From Dermanyssus gallinae (lineage: Eukaryota > Arthropoda > Arachnida > Mesostigmata > Dermanyssidae), in NCBI GenBank assembly GCA_003439945.1, contig QVRM01005400.1:231001-295000 (forward strand): a stretch of 64,000 nt of DNA. The letters run 5' to 3'. Shown piece by piece: positions 9,851-24,500 of this stretch. A program made the translations under genes and the position numbers. Each line of letters starts with the position of its first letter. Position 1 is the stretch's first letter. The notes beneath the pieces were generated by a model that saw only the letters and a program-made list of their open reading frames with translations, did no database searches and was not told the origin of the DNA.

Positions 9851-11900
9851 GATGCGTCGCACGTGCATTGCTTTTCCAGCTCACTGCTTTATATATTTAA
9901 GAAGGGATTTTTGGCTTCAACATTGTGGTCGTGTTTAAAAGCTGATTCAATTGTCTTTTGAATAGTGTAGTTAAAATACGGCGTTAGTTGTGTAAGTATA
10001 AAATATGTGTAAAGTCAGAAGTGGTGCGCCATGTATTTTTGTCCCGAAGTATATAACTATATACACCCTTGTCCCAAAGTATATATACATATATATATAA
10101 CCTTCTTGGATATCTATTGCGCTTGAATAGAGATGTCGTCTTCCAGTCAGAGCAGTCTGTTGCCATTTGATAGGTGTTAATGTTCGCTGTTGTTTAATCG
10201 TCGTGCAGCCCATGGCTCCCGCAATGGAATGATTAGCGCGTTTCCCCTTTTACAGAAGCAAAATACACCATCTGCCTCAAAATCTGTGCTCTTTGGATGA
10301 TTGCCACTAAGTGGTGCGTGTTTTTTTACTTGAGTTACAAGACAAGCCAGGACAAGAGTTAAGCGCACTTACTCCAAGTCGTAATAAAAGTCAATCATGA
10401 CTAAACCCTTGACCGAATCGGTAGGTTTTTCTGAGGTGCCCCCGAGGTGCGCTGTGTGGGCGAAGCACTAACTATTCAAGGGGGACAAGAAATCTAGCTT
10501 CATATTTCCTCTACATAATCAGGCACTAGAAAACAAACTTAACCCTACCAAGTAATGATTAAGTCCAAAACAGAGGGAAGTGTCTACATCATAGACAAGT
10601 TAATACGCGCTATGATGAACAACTAAAGCAGCATTACATTTTTCTGGATTCAATGTAATCAATCATTCAGGGTGAGAACATGATATTTGGGTCCCTGCGA
10701 ACGTGTGCATCGTTACGGGGGTCCAGTGTAGGGACCAGGAATTTTGCTGGAATTACAGTCATTCGTAACAATGTTTTCTCTTGGCGAAGTTGACATATTA
10801 GTGATGTCAACTTCAACTACAACAATTGTAGAGAAAAAAACGCTGAGAGTTCCTTTTCGATTTCGAATTTCTTTAGACTTATGGAACTGCCTAATCAGTA
10901 AATCTGTGTCTCTGGCGGATAGATAAATGTGTTTGCTGACTGTTTTAAGCACGACCATCAGTATTTGATGCGGCTCACTATCATGATATACATATTCCAA
11001 AAGACTATAATTTGTCTAGGTTTATACGTCGCAGACATATATTTTAGCCATCTATATATATATAGGTTTGTACGGCGTATTATAGCCGATCTACATTTAT
11101 ACATCGTATTTCACTTGTAAGGTTTCTAGTTGGTACAGTACGCACTTAATTGCCGCGCACTTCTGTATCTTTATTACGGGGTAGTGACACGCGATTTTCC
11201 GAGTTATATTGCCCGTACTCCAGGTAAGCGCGCGTCATGCGGTAAGGCAGTTTTTCGCACCTCGGCTACTAGCTACTCGTTCGAGAGAATGAAAATAGAA
11301 CATCTACTATGTGTGCAGAGCTCTCAAAAGACTACGATAAAAAAAACATACTTTTTTATTGCTGTTTTACCATGCCTACAAAATAGCCCATTTTGTATCA
11401 GGCAGTACAGTCAGCACAGCATACCGGTTAGATTTATGAAGATGAAGACTTATTGAGTTGGCCTAGCCGACAGTTCCCGAACCCAATTAGCTGTCTCAAA
11501 GCGTCGTCATCTTAGACGTGTTCTACCTAACTGCGTTCAAGTAAAAAGTAACGACAATGACCCAGAAAAAATAGTTGACGATTTTTACTGATAGCCGCCC
11601 TGAACTGTATCGAGCTCTGCTCTCTCAGTATTTGAAAGTGTGGCGTAAACGTAATTCTCTTATTACTCCCCCCTTTGACAAAATAAAGGTGCATTTGAAT
11701 TGAATTGACGTATTGCCGGTACGCCGCAGTTGAAACTCGTCAACAAAGTGATACAACTTAACGCTTTCCGTTTAAGTGCTTCCACGTTCGACACTAGAAA
11801 CTTCGCAATTCATTTAATCGTAGTCTCGGCGCTGAAGTGGCGAGCACCACAAACCGCATCGCTTCCACACCATATCGTCATCAGAGACGAAGTTCCCTAT
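9851..11900. other. Intergenic, no recognised gene
   Basis: AT-rich sequence with short TA-rich stretches near 10076-10100 and 11050-11066. No supported coding signal. Confidence 0.6.
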
Positions 11901-11989
11901 TTATGCCTCCTATACCTAAATCGCCCACAATACAGACAGATTGACACTGCGAAGTCGTCAGCGAGTTCGCGCCTTCTAGTGGCTAGTAG

Positions 11990-14463
11990 CGGGCGGGGAA
12001 GAAGCGGGAGAAAGCGACAACAACAACAACAACAACGACGACCTCGGCTACGACCATAATGATTACAACCAGAACCATAACAACCACCACCACAACAACA
12101 ACAACAACTACCACCACCGCCGCCGCCGCCGCCATTCCATCGACTCACAGAGGTCGTCGTCGTCGTCGCCGCCGTACCACAAACGTACCACACTTGCCAG
12201 TGATGACAACAACAACATCAACGTGCCGCCCGCCGTCGACAAAACATATCACACATAGGCTGGCTGGTCGGGTGGTCGTAATAATAATGGTAGTGGTGCT
12301 CCCCATAGTGGTGAGGGTCTAAGCCGCAACGCAATCGTTAGCAGACGATCCGCTGCCGCCGCCGCTGCTGCCGCTGCTTCACTCGCCCATGGTCGTTGCC
12401 TCACTTTGGTTGTTGTGTTGGTGGTGGTGGTGGTGGTTGTAGTTGTAGTGAAGTCGTCTTCTTCTTCGTCTTCTCTTTGTTCCACTCTCCTCTTATATAC
12501 ACTTCTATGCCATCTACCCTACAGGCTCTATTACACACATCCATAGACACCCACCCAGCCAGAGGGGGAGAGGGAAAGACAGGCAGGCGGACCCCCACTC
12601 ACCCACTTCCCTACCTAGACGAGTCAGAGAGACTCCGATATACAGCCTGCTTCTACTACTACTACTACTACTATTACTACAACATCGACTACTACGACTT
12701 AGGCTTCCACCAAACAATGTGCGACTTTGGCGGGTCAATCGCTGCTACTTGCTCCCGCTGTTGCTGCTGCTGCTGCCGCCCCTGTTGTTGATGCCGCCTC
12801 TGCTGCTGCTTCCGTTGCTGTTGTTGCCTCCTCATTATGTTGTGAATGTCATGGCTGACAGGGGCAGCACATATGAGCTCGGTCGGCAGCGGCAGCGGCG
12901 GCAGCAGCAGCAATAGTAGCAAAGGGGGCTATTACGCCTCGTCGCCCCTTCCCGCGAGACGGTTTCGTGTGGCGTGGTTGCGCGCGGTTGCCGAACCCCC
13001 CCTGGCTGGCTGGCTGGCTAGCTGGCTGTCCGTCTCAAATCCCATCATCTGAATTGGCGGCGGCTGCCTGGCTGGCTGGCCTATCGCCCGCCAATAGTTC
13101 GTAAGGACAGCCACCACTATTACTACTACTACTACTGTTTCTACGACGACGATCAGCCTAGCAAAAGCTTGCTCATTGCTTGCTTGCTTGCTACTGCGGG
13201 CAGATTGCTGCTGGTTCTGCTGCTGCTAGTATTCAACGATGGCTTCTGTCGATCCTATTTCTCTTCTGCTGCTGCTGCTGCAGCTTCTGTTGCTACTGGT
13301 TGTTCAGCTGCGTTCTTTCAGCTGCATTAACAGCGAGTACTGACTATGAGAATAACAACGACGACGACGACGACAGAGAACGACGATGATGTCGACGACA
13401 GAGGACGAACGATATTCTCTTTGTCTTCTACTAAACTCAACAACCCCACGGGGCCGAACGGTGGTAGTACAAGTAGCAGAAATCCTATACAGACAGTAGC
13501 AACAACACAGGCAGCAGCAGCAACAGCAGTTATTCTTCTCTTCTAAGAGCGTTTTGAGTCGGTGCTGGTTTTGCGCGCGCACCCTCGGCGACCCTCGTCG
13601 ACGCGAGAGCTGTTAGATAGATAGACATACAGACACAATCTTCTTATTCTTCCTCTTCTTCTTCTTCTTCTTCTTCTTCAGCAAGAAGAACTGAAGTCTG
13701 CTTAAATTAATAATTATCATCCGAGCGTCGTCTTAAGCCAACAACCGTCATCGCTCATGGCGACTTCTGGTAGCACTTTCTTGTTGTTGTTGCTACTGCT
13801 GCTGCGGCATCATTGTCGTCGTCGTCGTCGTTCATCGCTACTCGCTGGTGGGTGGGAGGCGGGTGAATGTTGGAAGAAGGCGGAGGAGGCGTATTAGACG
13901 GAGGGGGCTGTGAACGTAGTAGCGGAGGGATGAAATCAATGATGAAGATTATTATTATTATGGGGTCGGTCGCCGCTGACGCTGCTCCTCGTAGGGGCAT
14001 TCCCGAACAGGCAGGCGGGCGCGCATAGCCATTATGAGGGAACGAGCTCTCTCAGCGAGCATCAAGTGCGACACCCTCCGAAAACAAACAGAGCTTCTGC
14101 AGAAACACGCTGACTGCCGTGAAAATCACCGCCAAGCCGGGAGGGAGCTAGCGCAGCTCTCTCGCAGTCGAGTGCGCTGATACACGCAACCAGAACGACA
14201 ACAGCTTGCACTCGCAGAAGCAACGAGAGGCAGTAGAGATAGAGAACTCGTCGTACACATTTGCCCCGGACTCGTTAGTAGATAGACGAACGGCAACGAG
14301 TACAGATCAGGCATTTAAGGCATTCATGTGGAACGACGACGACGCAGCATCAGCAGCATACATGCATGCACGAGCTCTTTCTGAATCCGAACCGAATATC
14401 TCGAACACGGCCTCGTCTCTCGTTGTTCTAATATAGAGGTGAATGTGGTAGCTAACACATTGC

Positions 14464-14500
<37 letters not shown>

Positions 14501-15264
14501 TGTTTCCGAATGTAGTTTACCCTTTATAAAATATAAAACTTGCTTAGGTACTTTCGAAACGAACCTAAGGTTAACTCAGTCATCTCTAGTCAAATAGTTG
14601 ATCTTTCTGAATACCTGAGTATGTGAGTATGTTCAAGAGGATAGGAATGGCGGACGAAGGACACAGAGCGAGAGTAAATCCTACAAGGCACATGCTGCCA
14701 CCCGGCGGGACGGTGTTCTTTCTACGCCTTAGCTCGCAGCCCTGCAGGGTGGGAAAGAAAGGAAGAGACAGACACCGTCGCTCCTGCCCCCATAAAATCA
14801 TGTGATGCTCTCGCCGAGGGGGGTCGATAGGGGGTGTGGTTTCGCTCGCTCGTTCTGCCTGTTTTCTCTTTCCCACTTCTGCTGTCACTAAGTTCCCCTC
14901 AGAACCTTCGGCGATGCGCTGCCGCCGTGGTCGCGGTGGACGCTGGCCTCCGGCAACGGTCGGAACGAGTGTTCGAGTCGTTCGCACATAATTTGACGCG
15001 AAAATAGCTACGACGACGAACGAACCACGGACGCCAAACGTACGCTCGGCGAGAAGCAGAAGAACAGCCGCCGAAGAGAAGTGAGGAAGGAAGGAAGTGT
15101 GGCCGGGGGTTGCGGCACCGCCAGGAGGTTTAGGAGGCCGAGCTGGAGTCGTGCTGGAGTCGATGGAGGCAATACCGCCAACCAACGGCCTTCGAGCGAA
15201 TTTCCTTCGGCAGAGTCTTGGCGCGCTTTTCTCTCTCGTTCTTTTTATTTCTCTTCTTTTTCTT

Positions 15265-15295
<31 letters not shown>

Positions 15296-16900
15296 ACGAC
15301 ACTAGTCGCTAGTAACGATAGCATCAACTGGATAGTGGTTTCCGTTAATGATGATGATAAAGAGGGTAATGTGCTATTTTATCGTCGTTTCTTTGTTGTT
15401 GTTGTTGTTGCTGCTAATTCTTCGTTTACTGCTTCTGCTGCCTATTTTTCGTCATTTGCTTCTGTGGCTTGAATGTTTACTGTACTTTTTGTTGTTATAC
15501 ACCGCTCTAGGTTGGCTGCTGCTGCTGCCTCGATGCATCCTTAGGTCGAGATTCAAAACCATGAGCGTCTATGTTGTTTGTGGTCGGTTATGTGGTGTGG
15601 TTGTTTCGAAGTGTGTGACTCGTTGTCAGCCAATTTAGTGTTGGCCTATGACGGACGTCACTCACACTTCTGCCATTGCTTACTGTTCCCCTCATTTTGT
15701 CGTTGCGACTCCTGCTATGGGCTACATCATCTACTTACTTACGTCGTCGTCGTCATCATCATCATCGCCAGCATGATGATGGCATGACAACATTATAGTG
15801 ACGTTGTTATAGTCATTTGTTCTTGCCCTGGACTTGCACCCATACAATCTACGCCCCGCTTTTCCATAGCTCCTCCTATCTCAACTACCACACTACTGAC
15901 TTCTGTTGCTACTACTACTACTTCGCCTACTTGGCCTCGCTACTACTGTTTAGGTTCTGTCTACTTCTTCCCCGCCTTCTCCTCCCCTGGATCTCTCTCA
16001 GCAACAACAACAACAACATCAGAAGCAGCAGCAGCAGAAGAAGAATGTCAGATTACAGAAGCAGATCTGCACTGCGGCCGCAGAAAAGCGCGGCGAAATA
16101 GCGAACCGAAATGTACGAACGGTCCATCGTCCGATGTCGACTGTACCTCCACACTGACAGAAAGAAGGAAGTATCGTCCTAACCAACTACTACTGCGTAT
16201 AAAGTTACCAGCAAAACAATAAGAGTAAAAAATACCCCTACCTACAAACTAGAACTAACAACCAGTCCCAGCAGCAGCAGCAGCAGCAGGGATCCATTAC
16301 TAGCGATAGCTACTGAAATCATAATTAAAAATAATAATACGGAATAGCCGTAAGAAGAAACACCAACAACATCAACAACAACAACAAATCATAATCGATA
16401 CCATCATCATTTTCATCGCTGTCAAGCAGCAGACAGCAATAACAACCACAACAACGGCGGTGGCGGCGGCGGCGGATGACGTCTGCTGAAGCAGAAAGAG
16501 GGAGAGGGCAGCGAGAGAAAGAGCGCGCGCCGTAGAGAAGGAGAGTGCGAGGCGAGCGAGAAAGGTAAACGAGCTCACGAGCAGCTGTGGCCGTCGTTCG
16601 TCACAGCCGTCGGGTTTGAAGTCGTCGTAGTAGCAGCAGCAGCATCAGCAGCGCCAATAGCAACAAAAGGAACACCACCACCGCCACGATTATCATCATC
16701 ATCATCATCACCACAACTACGATTAGAATCACAACCACCAAGTGGCGGCAGCGGCGGCGGCCACCACATGATCTCGTAATACTAGTAGTAGTAGTAGTAG
16801 CAGCAGTGGCGGCGGCAGCCGACGACGACAATAACAACAACAACAACAACAATCACCCGACTACATCAATAACAACAACAACAAGCACCCGACTATATCA
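11990..16900. repeat. Microsatellite-dense 5' flank of the Pc gene
   Basis: About 5 kb packed with short trinucleotide tracts: CAA/TTG, GCC/GGC, GAC/GTC, CTA/TAG, TTC and CAT. Examples are CAA at 12017-12036, mixed CCA/CAA/CCG at 12080-12135, and TTC at 13650-13679. There are (AT)n tracts at 14464-14496 and 15264-15292. The many frames encoding runs of one amino acid on both strands are by-products of these tracts. Non-coding first exons may lie here but cannot be seen without transcripts. Confidence 0.7.
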
Positions 16901-17366
16901 ATAACAACAATTCCCTCTCCCCCGCCGACTGTGGCAGTCACGCGCGTAGCAGCAGCGGCATTATGAGTAGTTGTAGTTGTTGTTGTAGCAGTAGCAGGAG
17001 CAGAAGCCGGAGCACAAGCAGGCGGCTACTACCGATGATGATGATGGTGATGCCGATGATCACGGCGGCGGCGATGATGATGATGATGATCTGACCGCCG
17101 ACCATCTGACTCAATAATAACAACAACAACGACCGCCACCGACTGACCGATTGACGACGACGACGACGACAGGAAGGAGCAGTAGCGGCGGCGAGCGGAG
17201 TACTGCTGTCGCCGCCGCCGCCGCCGCTACTGCACGGCTGCAGCAGCGGTCGTCGTCGTCGTAGCGGCCGCTGCCGCCGCCGCCGCCGCTGTCTGGCGCG
17301 CTCCAGCTGGCCGCCACGGCGGAGCCACGAACGTGCCACACCGCCAAAATCACACAAACAGACAAA
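16901..17366 (+). promoter_or_regulatory. GC-rich leader / probable promoter-5'UTR of Pc
   Basis: The 450 bp before the start codon are the most GC- and CpG-rich part of the window, with (CCG)n, (GAC)n and (GTC)n runs. No TATA box is evident. Just before the ATG the sequence is relaxed and unstructured (CACACAAACAGACAAA), as in a 5'UTR end. The start codon sits inside AAAATGGCGGA, which has the strong -3 A / +4 G context and also resembles the YY1/Pho core AANATGGCGGC. The transcription start is not determinable. Confidence 0.5.
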
Positions 17367-17432
17367 ATGGCGGATAGCGATTCGGGCGAAATTTTCGCCG
17401 CAGAAAATATCCAAAAGAAACGAATCCGAAAG
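17367..17432 (+). CDS. Pc: Pc coding exon 1 (start, chromodomain strand 1)
   Basis: Encodes residues 1-22, [20 protein letters not shown] plus RK, and ends in phase 0 at AAG|GTGTGT. The start aligns with the short acidic leader before xFAAE in other CBX proteins. F10 is the first aromatic-cage residue. The frame is open for some distance upstream, so the ATG was chosen by homology and Kozak context. An intron directly after the RK pair is, to my knowledge, also found in vertebrate CBX genes. Confidence 0.88.
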
Positions 17433-20101
17433 GTGTGTGCGAGTTGTGGTGCTGTGCGATAGAATGTCGACGAGCCGAGCTTTCGATCGATGCGTGCCAT
17501 GCCCCCGTACGTGGCCGGCGAGCCCGGCGGCCGGGGGTCGCCGTTGAGTTCGTCGTGTGTTGCCACGGACGGGGAGGGGGTGGTGGGGGCTAGTGGTGTT
17601 GGTGCCTGTAGTAGTAGTGATGGCGGGGACGACGACGACAACAACAACAACAACAACATCGACGACGACGACAACAACAACTACGACTTCGACTATTACT
17701 ACTACTACTACATCTACAACTACAACGAAGATAACTAGTGTTACTTAGACTTAGTTTGTTAGACTGGGCAGTATCGAATTGTTGGCAAATAATGGCAGGG
17801 AAGAATTGAGCCGTAACAGCAGTAGTAGAAGTAGTAGTAATAGAAGCAGCAGCAACAACAACAACAACAACAGTGGTTCGAGCAGATGTCATTGTCGTGG
17901 ACTTTGTTGGAATACCAACGCAGCGATCTTATGAATAGTCTACACAGTTGTTCTACTGGCGGGAGGGGTGTCCTCGAACTCGGGCTTGTACTGGTTCTCT
18001 ATTCTTACTGTTATTGTTGTTGTTGCTGCTGCTTTGCTGTTGGGTTCGTATGGGTGGGGGGTGAAGATGGTGGAAGACTTTCTACATCATCCACCGATCT
18101 GAAATGTCTGATTGATGTGTCTGTCTGTCTGCGTGGGTAGGTGGGTGATTGTTAGGTTGGCTGATATTGGTAGGGTAGATGCTTGCTCTGTGACTCTCTA
18201 TGGGTGTCCACAGTCTGAATATTCTATGTTCGAACTTTGGCGAAACGGCTGCGTTGACGCCGTCCTTTTCGTCCTGGGTCGTACGTTGCTCTATTACTCT
18301 GTCTCATAGAGAGACACACACTTTCTATCTATCTATCTATCTATATGTCCTCTCGTTATCTATCTACCTTTCTATATTCCCCTCATCTTTCTTACTCTTT
18401 CTCTCTGACTATCTCATCACTCTTTCGGTCGTAGTCGTTTGTATTCCCCCTTTTCTCTCGCCTTTGTTTTAGACGTGTGTTCCTTTACTATTTCTTACTC
18501 TTCTCCTATCTATTCTCTGCTAGTGGTCGTATATATTCTTCGTTCTCGGTACGCCTCTGTCCGTCTGTCCACTGTTTCCGAAGTCGAAGGTTCGGTATGT
18601 CGCGCACTCGAACGTTTTTCGTTCGATGTCCCCCTCACAGTCTCTCCTAGCGAGCGCCTCCATCCACCCCTTCACTTGCCCTTTTCCTGTGTTGCCCTTC
18701 GGCGTCTCCGAGAACAACACGGTTCCACTGTTATTCTACTCTGCTTGACCTATGGCTAGCTATATTTCTGGTATTCTATACTGTATGTTTATGTTCATTC
18801 TTCCTTCAATTTTTTCTACGTATTGTGCACTTTGTTTCGATCTTCTTTGGTTGGTTTCCTTATCGCGTAGTACTACTAAGCATCGTGCTGTCTCTGTCTC
18901 AGCCGTCAAGTCTTCGTCGTCGTGAAGAAAATCATCAGGGATCAGTAGCTATCTGTTCTTAGTAAATATCAATCGAATTTATTGTGGGTGGGGGGGGTAG
19001 TTGCTGCCGTTATTGCTGTTATATACTAGTAGTAGTAGTAGTAGTTGTTGTCGTCGTTATTATATATAAGGTATATTATAGGCTATTATTGTTGTTGATG
19101 TTGCTGCTGTTGTGTAGATGTAGGGGCATACGGAGTCTGGTGCTAGCTAGCCGTCTACTAGAAGTCTCTAGTAGAAGCAAACAACAAGAGAACAAGTTGA
19201 CGAGGAATCGCAAGCGACGATTATGGCGGCGCCCATGATGATGAGGTGTGATGGGCCGGACAGGAAAAGCGCTCTACGACGAATAGCTCACCTTCATCAG
19301 CGAACAGGAAAGGCCGGCAAGAATTGAGCTCGTGCTCTTGAGATTGTAGATAGTCGCGGGTAGTGCGGGTGTTTGAGGGGTTGCCGGGCCGGGGGCTCAC
19401 GAAGAAAGGCCAGGGCACAAACACATGTGATGATGAAGATGAAGATCACGACGATGATGATGATGATGAAGAAGAAGATGATGATGATGACGATGAAGAA
19501 GACGAAGATCATGATGAGGATAATCATTCCGTCATGTCTTGTTCCTGTGTCAGTGTGCCTTGCGTATGGGTTTGCCAGCTGCTCAGGGCAGTGCTGCTGT
19601 TGTTGCTAAGCTATGGTGATGGTTGAAGGGTGTTGTCGCCGAGGGGGATTCCGTTTTTGTTGTTGTCGTCGTCGTCGTCGTTGGGGTCGTAAAGCCCCCG
19701 TCACCCCAGTTGTGGTTGTGCTGATTCGGTCTCCAAGGAGTGATGTTGTTGACGAATCAAAGAAGAGTGTTGTCGTGTGTTCTTTTTGTTGTGGTTGTTG
19801 CGGTATTGTTATTGTTGTTGCTATGTATTGTTATTGTTGTTCTTGTCGTGGTGTTACTGCTTCGTGTTCATTGGGTCAGTCAGTCAGTCAGTTCGTCCGT
19901 CAGTGGGTGGTTGTGCTTGTGATTTCTGCTGTAGACGACCATGACGTCATTGTCGTCGTCGTCGTTGTTGTTGTTGTTGTGGTCGGCGTTATTGTCGCTG
20001 TTGCCGTTGTTGACGTTCGGATTGTTGTCGAAACAGAAGCCGTCAGAGTGGGCAAACAGCCTAGTTTATCTTTGTTCGACACCACCGATAACGACGACGG
20101 C

Positions 20102-20135
<34 letters not shown>

Positions 20136-21483
20136 GCAGCAGCAACAACGACAGCAACAACAACAGCCACAACGAAAACAACAACAACAGCAACAGTCAC
20201 AACAACGTAGAAGAACAATGGACTGATGCTGATGATGCTCTACTAATGTGCTTTTTTTTCAGGGACGCGTGGAGTACCTCGTAAAATGGAAGGGATGGTC
20301 GCACAAGTGAGTAGTACTATCTACACTACGCTCGAACTCAAATTATTCGAGTGTAACCTTACTAGTATTAATACTACTACTATAATAATAATAATAATAA
20401 TACTACTACAACTATTACTATGAATACTATGATTGTTATTATGTTTATTATTGTTATTATTATTGTTATTATAATTATTATTTATTACCATTCTCTACCA
20501 CTGCATAAAAGCTAGAGCAACGGCAGAATTGTTGTTACTATTTCGGGCGTTGCAATGATCAATGATGATAATAATAATAATAATAATACGTCGCTTAGCA
20601 GCGAATGAAGGTGGGCATCGTGATTGCTATTGTTGTTGTTATTATTGTTCAACTCTACGCACTATGATTATTAGTAGTCTTTAGTTGTCTCTAATTTGAT
20701 TAGTTTCTGTTGTAGCAGTAGTAGTAGGAAGAAAACTACCTGTCGGCTACCTACTCTAGTAATGGCAGAGCTACCAGTAAATACAAGTTTACTTGTACCG
20801 ATCAAAAAAGTTGTTGTATCTAGTATTAAATGGCTGCCTGGCTGGCTGTCAAATTCATAGATATTACCGCTTCTTTTTGAAGGGTTTTTGTGCGTGTATG
20901 AGCGTGCCTACGTTTGCATGCGACATGCGCTACTGTATCTGTGCATGGTAACGTAGAGCTGCATACCGTCGCCGTCACGAAGCCAGTGTGTGCCAATCAA
21001 TTAGACTAGCATGCACGACTCTGGCTATAGAGGTGCGTTGCACTGGCCACGACAATCACGTTGTTGTTGTTGTTGTTGGTATTGTTGTTGCTGCTGCTGC
21101 TGCCATTGTTGATGTTATTGTTGTTGCACTTGTTGCTATTGCTGCTGCTGTTGTTGTTGTTGTTGTTGTCGTCGTCGTCGTCGTCGTCGTGCGGGACGAA
21201 AGCAAAGTATGGGAAATAGTAATGGAAACCTGACGAAAAATATACGAATCAGCCACTCGGTTTATAATGAACTAAGTAGTGCTTGTGCAAAGGCCAGTTT
21301 TAATTCCTCACGAAGAAATATCTAGAGGCGTAGTTACGTACACATTTTGCGTATATGCATATGCGCGCTTACAAGCACAGACAGAGATTCTAGCAACGCA
21401 GAAGACAGATTTATATATATATATATATACATATATATATCTATATATATATATATATATATATATATGATATATATATAGAT

Positions 21484-21529
<46 letters not shown>

Positions 21530-21560
21530 ATATATATATATATATATACATACATATATA

Positions 21561-21595
<35 letters not shown>

Positions 21596-24500
21596 CGATC
21601 TCTATTCCCGGGATATTTTTTGTTCATACAGCAACCACATTCGATAAGGGTTTGGCAGTCACAGCCATTACGTTGGTAAAGTGTCGAGATGCAGCTATTC
21701 TTTCCTGCTGACGTTCTTCTTGTCGTTAATACATTACATAAGCTTTTATTTTCAGTTTTTTTTTCAATATTGCAGTATTACACGTAAAATTGCGGGAAAC
21801 GATTGTCACCTCGAATATTCTGCTTCACGTTGACTTGTATTATGTTAGCCAACTCGCGAATACATTTAGACGTACTATAATTTTTGTGTATTTGTGGAGT
21901 TTGGCGGACGCGTTCCCGGCGAAATCACAATGTTGAAAGTGATTGGATGGGAACGGAATTACTGAGATAGCGAGTTCATACTGTGACGCGAGAAAAAAAC
22001 AGTAGACACGAAGAAGTAGTTGTTTGTAAGAAAAGGCGTCGTACGCGAGCGCCATTGTTCACTTGCACGTATTTGTACGAATTGGATGCTGGAATAGTGA
22101 AGTTCAGTGTGCTAGCGCTAGTACTACTAGATACTAAACATTTTATAATAATAATAATGACCGTATCTGTCACCTCATTTCCCAATGAGACAAAGAGAGG
22201 CAAAGTGATACCCGTGGTCTCGAGTGACTGACTGGCTGATTGATTCTCTCCAACGAGAGAGTCTGTTTGTCTGTCCGATAGACCGCACTCAATATGATGA
22301 TACAGGCAGCCGAGTAACTCGGAGCGTAGCGATGCATTGTCATTATCCGATCAACGTTAGGTAACAACGCCGGCGACAGCAACAGCCGCAGAACAGAACA
22401 AAACAAATCGTCAGTTCCTTCGGGGTCCCGTGCTAACAGGACCTGTGGCGACCTGTGCTTTGCCACAGCAATCACGTTACGCATCCGAGACAGAACGCTA
22501 GACAGGGCACGGTCGCACGGGGGAAGGGGATCGATTATACTTATGGGATGTAAATAGATATGATATTGTATTGTTGAGGATCACGGTTTTGGTTAGCAGA
22601 TAGAAGATTGAGTAACGCTAGTAACTAATCTATGCGAATATAAACAACCCGTACCGTAATTCACCGTTGCAGGGCGATGCGTATGCACTAACAACATGAT
22701 ACAAGTAGTTACGACTATTAGCCACTGACACCAGGTACCAGGGCACCGCGTTGCAGATCTAGTCATTTAGCCGTTCACTAGAGAGCGGGCACTTGACTAC
22801 GAACTTCGTTACGCCGTTTTAAATGTCTTACTGGACCTCGCCGAAAGCTTGAAAAGCTTGAGAGAGTGAGAAGTTGCGTTAAATGTGTTTCGCGTGTACT
22901 TTTTCAGAGTTTGCTTATCATATTGTACCGTTTGATGAACAAAAAACTGGCACTCGCAGCGGCCATTGTATTGAACGCTGTTGAGCACATCCATCGCACA
23001 TCCTCCGTTCATACACGGGCTACACAGGGCGGAAAGAATATTCCCTCTTTTGATACTTTCACTTTGTAATGTTTGGTTGACGATGATAGGACTGTCGAGA
23101 ATGTCGCCTTGGCCTGACACGGCAGATCGTTGCTCTGAATGGGGGGGGGGGGGAACCTTCGTACCAAAACGTAAAAGGGCAGAAGGGGCGACAAAGAGAG
23201 AGATATAGAGCTATCGATAGACAGCGAAAGGATAATTGTCATACTAACAATATAGACAAAGACCCTATAATACATCAGTTTCGTTTGACTCGAAAGGTTC
23301 CATCTACTGACGAACTGAGCGTAATTTTTACTTCCATTGGGACCTCAGCGTATTCCAGCATTCCAAACCTCAGCGTAGCCTCCGGCGGGAATTTGGCTCC
23401 GGACATGGCGCTTTGAGAAAGTTGTGGGATTACCGATCTGTTGAGAATTCTTGAGTTCCGTTACTAGTCAGTAGTGAGACATTGGCATTGTTTGTATTTC
23501 CTGATTGAGCGGTGGTGATCCTCTGAAAACGCTTGTTGTTCGCTGTTGTGGTTCGGCTGTTGCCTTTTTTTTTATCACTATTGTAATTAACTAAGGCACA
23601 TGTATGTGATACATAGGGCACATGTATGTGATACATGTGCTTATGTCAAAACCGATGTTCGATATTACAATATTACATCGTTTAATGAACACGATACTGT
23701 TTGTTTGTACAGCACCTATGTGACAAGATTCTATTCTGCACCTTTCTCTTGCTAAATGCGGAATGTGCCCCCCGTTCATTCTAGCTTGGAGGCTGAAGGG
23801 CAAGAAAGCGGGGAAAAAGAAAGTAGCTTCCCTTGAAGCTGTCGTGCATCATGCCGCGTGCATATCGGTTAGTGGTGAACGTGTGCTGTGCATGTGCAGG
23901 CACTGCTAGCGTGTAGCTTGGCGTCTGTGGGCTAATATAGCGGTTTGATGGCGAGAGCCTGCACACACGCCTGTAGCAGAACAACATGGGTAAACCTCAG
24001 CTTCTCACACTCGCTTACTTGAATATATAATTATGGTTTATTAACACCCAGGTTGGGTAAAAATCACACTCGCTTACTCGTCCCGCAGAAGTGCCGATAC
24101 GTGAAAGGGGTACACTGTACAACGTGAGAGCCCCTTGAGGATGCTCACTTCGGACGAGTTTTGCTTTCGTTTGTTCAACGTGTTCAGCTTTCTGCGGCTG
24201 TAAGGATATTCGTGTGGCCGCCGGTGGCTGTCGCCGCCAGCCAAGGGGCATCTCTTGTGGGGCTGCCGCGATCAACTTTGTGCTAATTATGTCTCCGCTG
24301 CTCAATGCTCTGACCACCTTAGAGGACTAGGAGCGCTTCGTATAAAACGTTGGTGATTTTTGTAAAGCTTCTTACAAAACGTTGGTAATTTATAAAACGC
24401 TCCTTACAAAACGTTGGTAATACATAGTACGCTTTTTATAAAATGTTGGTAATTTGAATCAAAATAGTTAAACAGGTAAATTACGTTTTAGTCTGATTAG

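Noticed and set aside
14586..15185. 199-codon minus-strand open frame
   Set aside because: It lies in GC-rich repeat-laden flank, has no recognised domain, no splice context and mixed low-complexity composition. Chance openness is likely.
19363..19626. Asp/Glu-rich acidic frame in intron 1
   Set aside because: It is a translation of a GAT/GAA microsatellite and has no conserved flanks.
24015..24317. Repeated CACACTCGCTTACT near 24007 and 24066
   Set aside because: Only two short copies with no shared flanks; not enough to call an element.
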